Source of the DNA: an uncultured Bacteroidales bacterium
Lineage (GTDB): Bacteria; Bacteroidota; Bacteroidia; Bacteroidales; UBA932
Length of the DNA: 21,264 nucleotides
NCBI GenBank assembly: GCA_937899055.1
Contig: CALBPX010000131.1
Span: 1 to 21,264, forward strand
Direction of reading: 5' to 3'
The notes beneath the pieces were generated by a model. It did no database searches, was not told the origin of the DNA, and saw only the letters and a program-made list of their open reading frames with translations. This document shows positions 15,218 through 21,264 of the stretch, piece by piece; the stretch's first letter is position 1, and every line of letters begins with the position of its first letter. The position numbers were made by a program, and so were the translations under genes.

Positions 15218-16765
15218 ATGAAAAGCAGAATCTCAATCTTCATTGCTCTCAGCCTCATAGCCCTGCTTGGGACATCAGCCGCCGCTCAGGTCAGGTTTTT
15301 CTGTGACTTTGAAAGCGGCCGCCTGGGCAAAGCCGAACTGAAAGACAGCAGCAACATCTACAGGCCTGACCTGCAATATCTTATTACAAGCGCCAAAGAC
15401 CCATGCAATCCTATAGACACGCTTGTAGAACCAAGCTCCAGATGGTTCTATTTCCTCATGACGGGCGTAAAAGGCCGGACCATTACGCTAAAATTCATTG
15501 ATACGGACCCCTGGGCTCCTTTCTATAGCTACAACAACAAGGATTGGGTGAGGTTTAATCCTGATACAGAAATGGTTGCAAGATTTACCGCCCAAAAGAC
15601 ATTTGACCATGATTCCGTATGGGTAGCCTACTGCATACCATACACTAACACCCATCTGGAGGAAATGATGGACGAATGGCAGTACAGGGATGGCGTCAGA
15701 ATCTACTCCATAGGAAAAAGCTATCAGGGAAGGGACATGAAGATGATGATGATAACAAACCACAACATTCCGGACAAAGGCAAAAAGCGCATTTACATTC
15801 ACGGAAGAGTGCATCCCAGCGAAACTCCTACTTCCTGGTGTCTGGAAGGTCTGATTGAGGAGCTGATTTCATCCTCTCCATACGCCAGAAGCCTTAGAGA
15901 CAACGCCATATTCTATATACTGCCGTTCAGCAATCCTGATGGAGTTGCACTTGGGCATTCAAGGTGCGATGCCATAGGAGTGAATATGGAAATCAACTAC
16001 GACCGCCCGGATTCTCTTACAAGGCCCGAGGTCAAGAACATAAAGAACTTTGTCAACACCACCACATACGGCGGCAATTTCCTGGATATGTTCCTCAACT
16101 TCCATTCCCAGGTAGCCCCACACATGACATACTGGGTACATACAGAAGAAACCACATCCCCTCTTTACTTCAAGAAGGAGCAGACATTCACATCGCTGAC
16201 CATTGCAGACAATCCGCTGTTTGCCAGTGATATGCTGAGTTTCTCCAGGATGGCTCCAAGATATATAGAAGGTTACTTCTGGAATACCGCCGCCGAAAAT
16301 ACACTTGCCCTGACCCACGAAACCCCATACAGCTACTACAACCGCAATAAGGAGGGAGAGCTGGTAACAATAGAAAACCTCAAGTGGATGGGAAAGAAAA
16401 CCCTGTGGGCCATATCTGACTTCCTGGGAATAAGTACGGCAGAAAGGATTGTAGCATTGCCTCACAAGGCATCCCACTGCAAGAAGGAATCTGATTTAGA
16501 CTGCATCTATATCGGTGACCACTACTATGTTGCAGAAAAAGACGGATCTATGGTATCCTACAAAATCAAGAACCTGCCCAAAGGACAGTATGACATTTAC
16601 AGCTGGACTGTAGGAGAAAAGGCCAATGTCAATCCCGAAGGCCAGAACTGCTGGAAAAAACTGATGTTTACCCATGACCATGACAAAGACGGAACCTTCA
16701 ACTTCAGCATCCAGCTCAAGGAAGGCGAAAAGGCTTCGGCCCTGCTCCTTGTCAAAACTCAATAG
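15218..16765 (+). CDS. Secreted M14-family zinc carboxypeptidase (cytosolic-carboxypeptidase-like architecture)
   Basis: Predicted periplasmic metallopeptidase of 515 residues. The start at 15218 is chosen because it gives a clean signal peptide (MKSRISIF..., ending SAAA-Q, about 1-24); an in-frame ATG at 15140 lies inside the previous gene. Residues 25 to about 140 form a beta-sandwich like the N-domain of CCP-type M14 enzymes. The catalytic domain (about 150-405) has zinc ligands H199 and E202 (RVHPSE) and H296 (FHSQ), with general base E368 (LTHETPY). A C-terminal beta region (about 425-515) may be a carbohydrate- or protein-binding module. In the substrate loop GVNMEINY (254-261), the usual Asn-Arg pair that grips the C-terminal carboxylate is replaced by Glu-Ile, so preference may differ from classical carboxypeptidases. 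Confidence 0.88.
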   Translation: MKSRISIFIALSLIALLGTSAAAQVRFFCDFESGRLGKAELKDSSNIYRPDLQYLITSAKDPCNPIDTLVEPSSRWFYFLMTGVKGRTITLKFIDTDPWAPFYSYNNKDWVRFNPDTEMVARFTAQKTFDHDSVWVAYCIPYTNTHLEEMMDEWQYRDGVRIYSIGKSYQGRDMKMMMITNHNIPDKGKKRIYIHGRVHPSETPTSWCLEGLIEELISSSPYARSLRDNAIFYILPFSNPDGVALGHSRCDAIGVNMEINYDRPDSLTRPEVKNIKNFVNTTTYGGNFLDMFLNFHSQVAPHMTYWVHTEETTSPLYFKKEQTFTSLTIADNPLFASDMLSFSRMAPRYIEGYFWNTAAENTLALTHETPYSYYNRNKEGELVTIENLKWMGKKTLWAISDFLGISTAERIVALPHKASHCKKESDLDCIYIGDHYYVAEKDGSMVSYKIKNLPKGQYDIYSWTVGEKANVNPEGQNCWKKLMFTHDHDKDGTFNFSIQLKEGEKASALLLVKTQ

Positions 16766-16841
16766 AATTTAATTGCTCAGCCATGAAACTCTCGGAGATT
16801 AACTGAAAATCATTAAATTTAGCGTCTATTGCATCATTACA

Positions 16842-18278
16842 ATGAAAAAGCCTGGATTGTTACTGTCTCTTCTTCCGGTTGCTCTGCTGGTTGGAATCAT
16901 AATCCTGAGTTCTTCGCTTTTTGACGGAGACCTGACTTCAGGACCTGCACAGGTTGCGCTGGTGTTTGCAGCCGCCGTAGGTTCGCTTATTGCCATATTC
17001 TTTCTGAAGGTTCCATGGGAGAAGATAGAAGATGCCATGACCACCAACATCAAGAATACGGGCAATGCAATATTCATATTGCTGATGATAGGAGCCCTTA
17101 CGGCATCATGGGTTCAGAGCGGAGTTGTGCCGTCTCTGGTATATTATGGGCTGAAGGTCATACATCCATCTGTTTTCCTGATAACGGTATTCATATTTAC
17201 TGCCCTGATTTCTTTGCTCATAGGCAGTTCTTGGACCACTATCGGAACCATAGGAGTGGCAATGATAAGCGCCGGCAGTATCCTGGGCCTTCATCCGGGC
17301 TGGCTTGCCGGAGCAATAATTTCCGGAGCCTATTTCGGCGACAAGATATCTCCCCTTTCAGACACCACCAACCTTGCGTCAAGCATATCGGGAGTAAAGC
17401 TTTACGACCATGTGAAATATATGCTGATAACCAATGTTCCGGCGGTTATAATAACGGGTATAATATTCGCTATAGTTGGGGCTTCGGCAGTTTCCGGCGT
17501 AAATCTGGATGTACATTCGCAGATGCAGGACATTGCCTCAACATACAAGGTTTCCGGGTGGCTGCTGCTGATTCCGGCATTCACCATCTTCTTGATGATA
17601 AAGAAGCTGTCGCCGATACTGACATTGCTTTTGAGCGCATTGTTTGCATCTGTAATTGCATGTATTGCACAGCCTCAGATAATAGGCCAGATATGCCCCT
17701 ACGATGCATACAGCTGGAAGACCTTCTTCTACGCTCCCATCAAACTCATGTCTTCCCACATAGACATAGCAGCTCCCAATGAAATGCTTACAAAGCTGGC
17801 TTCTACAAACGGCATAGCAGGAATGCTCAACACGGTCTGGCTGATTATCAGCGTAACTATATTCGGCGGCATGTTGGAAGCCGGCGGGTTCATCCAGACC
17901 ATTACAGAAAAACTCGAAAAACTGATGAGGAACACTGCCAGCCTCGTTACTACCACCATGGCTACATGCCTTTTCTGCAATGTGGCCCTGAGCGAACAGT
18001 ATATGGCCATAATAGTACCGGGAAACATGCTCCGCAAGCTTTATCAGGACAAAGGCTATGAAGGCAGGCTCCTGAGCCGCTCCATTGAAGACTCGGCTAC
18101 GGTGACATCTGTTCTCATACCCTGGAACACATGCGGAGCCATGCAGGCCGGAGTTTTGGGAGTGCCAACACTTGTGTATGCCCCGTACTGCCTGTTCAAC
18201 TACATTTCGCCGATGATTTCTATATTTGTAGCTGCAATCGGATATAAAATATGGCGCTGGGGTAAAAGAATAAGATAG
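16842..18278 (+). CDS. nhaC: NhaC-family Na+/H+ antiporter
   Basis: Inner-membrane antiporter of 478 residues with many hydrophobic helices. Diagnostic stretches are GSSWTTIGTIG (128-138), SGAYFGDKISPLSDTTNLA (161-179), the later ALSEQYMAIIVPG and the C-terminal VLIPWNTCGAM. These fit the NhaC branch; related malate/lactate antiporters (MleN type) share the fold, so Na+-lactate/H+-malate exchange is an alternative. It lies 76 bases after the peptidase gene. TAAATTTA at 16814-16821 weakly resembles a -7 box (seven of eight), without a convincing -33 box. With the Na+ decarboxylase and the Na+-type V-ATPase nearby, a role in sodium cycling and pH balance is likely. Confidence 0.9.
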   Translation: MKKPGLLLSLLPVALLVGIIILSSSLFDGDLTSGPAQVALVFAAAVGSLIAIFFLKVPWEKIEDAMTTNIKNTGNAIFILLMIGALTASWVQSGVVPSLVYYGLKVIHPSVFLITVFIFTALISLLIGSSWTTIGTIGVAMISAGSILGLHPGWLAGAIISGAYFGDKISPLSDTTNLASSISGVKLYDHVKYMLITNVPAVIITGIIFAIVGASAVSGVNLDVHSQMQDIASTYKVSGWLLLIPAFTIFLMIKKLSPILTLLLSALFASVIACIAQPQIIGQICPYDAYSWKTFFYAPIKLMSSHIDIAAPNEMLTKLASTNGIAGMLNTVWLIISVTIFGGMLEAGGFIQTITEKLEKLMRNTASLVTTTMATCLFCNVALSEQYMAIIVPGNMLRKLYQDKGYEGRLLSRSIEDSATVTSVLIPWNTCGAMQAGVLGVPTLVYAPYCLFNYISPMISIFVAAIGYKIWRWGKRIR

Positions 18279-18314
18279 GATTGGATTTTATAAATTACAA
18301 ACATACAGACAGAT

Positions 18315-18866
18315 ATGAAAATTTCTAAAGACATGGTAGTAAGCCTGAGCTACAGGCTCGTGGTAAACGGAAGGGAAATAGAGAAAGTTGAAGCGGCCGA
18401 ACCTCTGACCTTCATATTCGGAAGCGGAATGCTCCTGCCAAAGTTTGAGGCAAACGTCCTGGACAAGGAAGTGGGAGACGACTTTGACTTTGAACTGGAA
18501 GCAGCCGATGCTTACGGAGAGGTAAATCCTCAGATGATAGTTGACCTTCCGCTGAAGATGTTCGAGATGGACGGAAAGATTGACTATGAGGTAATAAAGG
18601 TTGGAAATATACTCCCGATGCAAGACCGCGAAGGTCACCGCATGAATGGTATCATCAAGGAAATCAAGGCATTGGAGAACAAGCTCACGATGGATTTCAA
18701 CCACCCCCTGTCTGGAGAGAAGCTCCATTTTACCGGCAAGGTTGAAAACGTTAGGCCGGCAACCGAAAAGGAACTCAGCGACGGGCTTTACGGAGAAAAG
18801 ATTCCGCACGACTGCTCAGACGAAAACTGCTCAAGCTGCGGCGGCGGATGCGGACACTGCCATTAA
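18315..18866 (+). CDS. slyD: SlyD-like FKBP-type peptidyl-prolyl cis-trans isomerase
   Basis: Cytoplasmic prolyl isomerase and chaperone of 183 residues. The FKBP core is split in the SlyD manner: residues 1-70 and about 125-155 form the isomerase half (with PLTFIFGSGMLLPKFE, 30-45, and AADAYGEVNP, 63-72), and about 73-125 is the insert-in-flap chaperone domain. The tail (165-183) has five cysteines (167, 172, 175, 179, 182) and three histidines (165, 181, 183), like the metal-binding tail of E. coli SlyD, which supplies nickel to hydrogenase maturation. Metal binding here is inferred. Its stop codon overlaps that of the opposite-strand FAD dehydrogenase gene by 4 bases. Confidence 0.9.
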   Translation: MKISKDMVVSLSYRLVVNGREIEKVEAAEPLTFIFGSGMLLPKFEANVLDKEVGDDFDFELEAADAYGEVNPQMIVDLPLKMFEMDGKIDYEVIKVGNILPMQDREGHRMNGIIKEIKALENKLTMDFNHPLSGEKLHFTGKVENVRPATEKELSDGLYGEKIPHDCSDENCSSCGGGCGHCH

Positions 18867-20428
18867 ACCTTCATGGCAACGTTGATTCCGTCTATTGCGG
18901 AAGATACGATTCCGCCCGAATAGCCTGCACCTTCGCCGCAAGGAAACATATTCCTCAGCGATATATGCTGCAAAGACTCAGGATTGCGGGGAATCCTTAC
19001 CGGAGAAGAAGTCCGGCTTTCAACTGCCAGAAGCAAAGACTGAGAGGTGTAATAGCCTCTCATTTTTTTGTCAAAGAAATAGAACGAACGCTTCAGCCTG
19101 CCATAGACACCAGCAGGAAGAATATCGCTGAGTAAAGCAGAATATACCCCTGGTTTATAGGATGTTGCAGGCAGGTCTGCGGAAAGGCGGCCCTTGCAGA
19201 AATCGGTCATCCTCTGAGCCGGAGCCTTGAGGGTACCGCCGTTGTGGGCAAAGATGCCCCTCTCTATTTTTTCCTGGTATTTGAGCAGCTTCAGAGGCCC
19301 CCACTCGGAAAATTCTTCTACATCTTCCGGCTCTATGCTGGTAACTATTCCGGCATTTGCCCAGGGAGAATTGCGCTGCGAATTGCTCATTCCGTTGAGA
19401 ACCACCTCCCCTGGTTCTGTAGAAGACGGAAGCAATATGCCACCGGGGCACATACAGAACGAAAAGACTCCGCGGCCGTCCATCTGGCATACAAGAGAAT
19501 ATTCTGCCGGCGGAAGAACTTTGCTCCACTTTCCGTGATACTGAATGTCGTTTATCAGGCTCTGCGGATGTTCGGCTCTTACTCCCAGAGCAAAACCCTT
19601 TGCCTGCAACTCCCAGCCCTTCTCATGGAACAGATGATATATGTCCTTGGCCGAATGACCGCAGGCCAAAATAACTGCATCTGAAAGATATTCAACGTCT
19701 TTGAGTTCTCCCGAAGGCTCTCTTTCCGTGCATCTTGTAATCCAGGGCCCGTTGTTTTGGCTCTGAGGAACAAAGTCCGTCACACGGCTGTTGAAATGCA
19801 CCTGGCCGCCGTGAGAAACTATGCACTTGCGGATTTCTTCTATCACCTGCGGAAGGCGGTTGCTGCCTATGTGCGGATGTGCATCGGTAAGAATGGAGGG
19901 GTCTGCCCCAAAGGCCACAAGCTGATACAGAACCTGGCGTATGTCGCCCTTCTTCGTAGAGCGGGTATAGAGCTTTCCGTCAGAAAAACATCCGGCTCCC
20001 CCCTCTCCGAAACAATAGTTGGAATCTGGGTCAACTACCTGATTGAGCATAAGTTGCGCCGTATCTCTCTTTCTGGAGTGGACATCTTTACCCCTTTCCA
20101 GGATGATTGGGCACAGCCCCCTCTGCAAGAGGGTCAGGGCCGCAAACAGCCCTGCCGGACCAGCCCCTACAATTACAACCTTACGCCCTTTTGAACAGTC
20201 CAGATAAGGAGCAACCTGATACGGACGGAAGGGAGAATCCGATTTCAGATATACCTGGGCCTTGTATTTTACGGCAACCTTTCCGCCTCGGGCATCTATG
20301 GAACGCCTGAGAACCTCTACATGGGCAATCTTGTCAAGGGTTATGCCACAGGCCTTTCCGCACCTTTCAACTATTGCATCAATACCCTGTTTTTCTGTGG
20401 GCAGAAAAGAAACCTCTATATCTCTCAT
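18863..20428 (-). CDS. COG2509-type FAD-dependent dehydrogenase
   Basis: Flavoprotein of 521 residues with an N-terminal alpha/beta domain (1 to about 78) ahead of the FAD-binding core. The dinucleotide fold shows VVIVGAGPAG (84-93) and an acidic residue at the end of the second strand (E111). GEGGAGCFSDGKLYTR (140-155) and the closing GEGAGYSGGI (498-507) are typical of this uncharacterised dehydrogenase group. There is no signal peptide or membrane helix. The substrate is unknown; structural relatives are annotated only as FAD-dependent oxidoreductases. It starts 4 bases after the tsaD stop on the same strand, so the two are probably co-transcribed. No terminator is visible where it meets slyD. 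Confidence 0.9.
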   Translation of the reverse strand: MRDIEVSFLPTEKQGIDAIVERCGKACGITLDKIAHVEVLRRSIDARGGKVAVKYKAQVYLKSDSPFRPYQVAPYLDCSKGRKVVIVGAGPAGLFAALTLLQRGLCPIILERGKDVHSRKRDTAQLMLNQVVDPDSNYCFGEGGAGCFSDGKLYTRSTKKGDIRQVLYQLVAFGADPSILTDAHPHIGSNRLPQVIEEIRKCIVSHGGQVHFNSRVTDFVPQSQNNGPWITRCTEREPSGELKDVEYLSDAVILACGHSAKDIYHLFHEKGWELQAKGFALGVRAEHPQSLINDIQYHGKWSKVLPPAEYSLVCQMDGRGVFSFCMCPGGILLPSSTEPGEVVLNGMSNSQRNSPWANAGIVTSIEPEDVEEFSEWGPLKLLKYQEKIERGIFAHNGGTLKAPAQRMTDFCKGRLSADLPATSYKPGVYSALLSDILPAGVYGRLKRSFYFFDKKMRGYYTSQSLLLAVESRTSSPVRIPRNPESLQHISLRNMFPCGEGAGYSGGIVSSAIDGINVAMKV

Positions 20429-20432
20429 AACA

Positions 20433-21263
20433 TCATTTCATCTGCGAAGCCCTGGCTACCGAAGGGGCATCCAGAGGACAGAATTCTCCTCTGCGATATT
20501 TGTACAGCCCGCTGATGGCAATCATGGCAGCATTGTCCGTAGTAAACTTGAACTCTGGAATAAATGTATCCCATCTGCGTTTTTTCCCCTCCTCAGCTAT
20601 CCGCTCCCTCAGACCAGAATTTGCACTTACCCCTCCGCCGATTGCCACCTGAGTGATTCCGGTCTGCTTGACTGCCAGGATGAGTTTTTTCATCAGTATG
20701 TCTATCAGCGATTTCTGGAAACTGGCACAGATGTCGGCCTTGTTCTGTTCTATGAAATCCGGATTCTCCTTAAGCTGGTTGCGGAGGAAATAAAGAAGAG
20801 AAGTCTTGATGCCGCTGAAGCTATAGTTCAGCCCTTCTACATGCGGAAGGTTGAACTTGAACTTCAAAGGATCACCCTCCTTGGCAAGACGATCTACAAC
20901 GGGACCGCCGGGATATCCCAACCCCATCATCTTGGAGCATTTGTCAAATGCCTCGCCCACTGCATCGTCTATGGTCTGACCCAGAATCTCAAATTCAAAA
21001 TACCCGTTCACCTTTACAATCTGGGTGTGGCCGCCGGAAACCAAAAGCGTCAGAAACGGAAATTCCGGAGAACGGTTCTCCCGGCCCTGCTGCTTTACAA
21101 GACATGAAAGAATATGCCCCTGAAGATGGTTTACCTCCACAAGAGGTTTGCCGGTTGCAATTGAAAGCCCTTTGGCGTAGGAAGTTCCCACAAGAAGACT
21201 CCCCAGAAGTCTTGTTGTTCTGCTCACTGACGCGCTTGTCGTGTTCGCGCTGCAACTGCAGGA
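20433..21263 (-). CDS. tsaD: tRNA N6-adenosine threonylcarbamoyltransferase TsaD, 5' part missing
   Basis: Catalytic subunit for the universal t6A37 modification of ANN-decoding tRNAs. Clear homology runs from the residues LLGSLLVGTSYAKG (coded up to base 21209) to the stop. Numbering from the in-frame GTG at 21227, the metal-ligand motif HLQGH is at 34-38 and the third ligand D231 lies in TTDNAAM. LVSGGHT (62-68), GYPGGP (104-109) and GGGVSANSGLR (197-207) are also intact. About 80 N-terminal residues are absent, including the start and the usual TRGPG just before LLGSLL. The frame stays open to the right edge, but bases 21210-21264 give nothing TsaD-like in any frame, so the GTG at 21227 is not a credible start. 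It is a truncated gene or an assembly junction. Confidence 0.9.
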   Translation of the reverse strand, partial: SCSCSANTTSASVSRTTRLLGSLLVGTSYAKGLSIATGKPLVEVNHLQGHILSCLVKQQGRENRSPEFPFLTLLVSGGHTQIVKVNGYFEFEILGQTIDDAVGEAFDKCSKMMGLGYPGGPVVDRLAKEGDPLKFKFNLPHVEGLNYSFSGIKTSLLYFLRNQLKENPDFIEQNKADICASFQKSLIDILMKKLILAVKQTGITQVAIGGGVSANSGLRERIAEEGKKRRWDTFIPEFKFTTDNAAMIAISGLYKYRRGEFCPLDAPSVARASQMK

Positions 21264-21264
21264 A

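Noticed and set aside
20262..21107. 281-codon open frame on the plus strand opposite tsaD
   Set aside because: tsaD motifs on the other strand are unmistakable and the plus-strand product has no family features.
21225..21227. GTG at 21227 as a real start giving a short TsaD
   Set aside because: It would leave out about 80 conserved N-terminal residues and begins with residues that do not match the family.

Overview
The window reads as chromosomal DNA of an uncultured or gut-type member of the order Bacteroidales (phylum Bacteroidota). The grounds are: a sodium-pump methylmalonyl-CoA decarboxylase operon with a lamin-tail OadG subunit; a seven-gene V-type ATPase operon of the Bacteroidota/Chlamydiae/spirochaete layout; a zinc-free type B ribosomal protein L31; promoters with the Bacteroidota TAnnTTTG -7 box; and little use of Shine-Dalgarno sites. 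I cannot place the genus. Gene density is very high and no gap reaches 300 bases. I see no tRNA, rRNA, insertion sequence, phage gene, CRISPR array or large repeat.

Layout. (1) 1-4100: methylmalonyl-CoA decarboxylase genes mmdA (5' end cut by the window edge), a lamin-tail/OadG protein, the biotin carrier and the membrane beta subunit, closed by a strong terminator at 4120-4152. (2) 4223-11494: V-type ATPase operon E, DUF2764, A, B, D, I, K, with overlapping or nearly touching genes and a Bacteroidota-type promoter box in front. (3) 11497-14053: a phosphoglucosamine-mutase-like enzyme and a divergent DUF1343 protein, apparently continuing the same transcript. (4) 14066-14422: rpmE2 as a single-gene unit with its own promoter and terminator. 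(5) 14445-18866: a TIGR02757 protein, a secreted M14 metallopeptidase, an NhaC-family Na+/H+ antiporter and a SlyD-like prolyl isomerase. (6) 20428 down to 18863 and from the right edge down to 20433, minus strand: tsaD (its 5' part missing) followed by a COG2509 FAD-dependent dehydrogenase, which meets the SlyD gene tail to tail with a 4-base overlap.

How it fits together. The decarboxylase removes CO2 from methylmalonyl-CoA, as in propionate formation from succinate, and exports Na+. The V-ATPase K subunit carries the full set of residues known to bind Na+ in Enterococcus hirae NtpK. NhaC exchanges Na+ for H+. The window is therefore best read as a sodium-energetics neighbourhood in which a decarboxylation-driven Na+ gradient could feed a Na+-coupled rotary ATPase. 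That coupling is an inference from residues and gene order.

The points most worth a second look are the predicted Na+-type rotor, the missing C, F and G/H subunits with DUF2764 in their place, the outside-facing lamin-tail domain on the pump's small subunit, a DUF1343 protein that seems to have lost the family's conserved Glu, and an abrupt loss of TsaD homology in the last 55 bases that looks like an assembly junction or real gene disruption.
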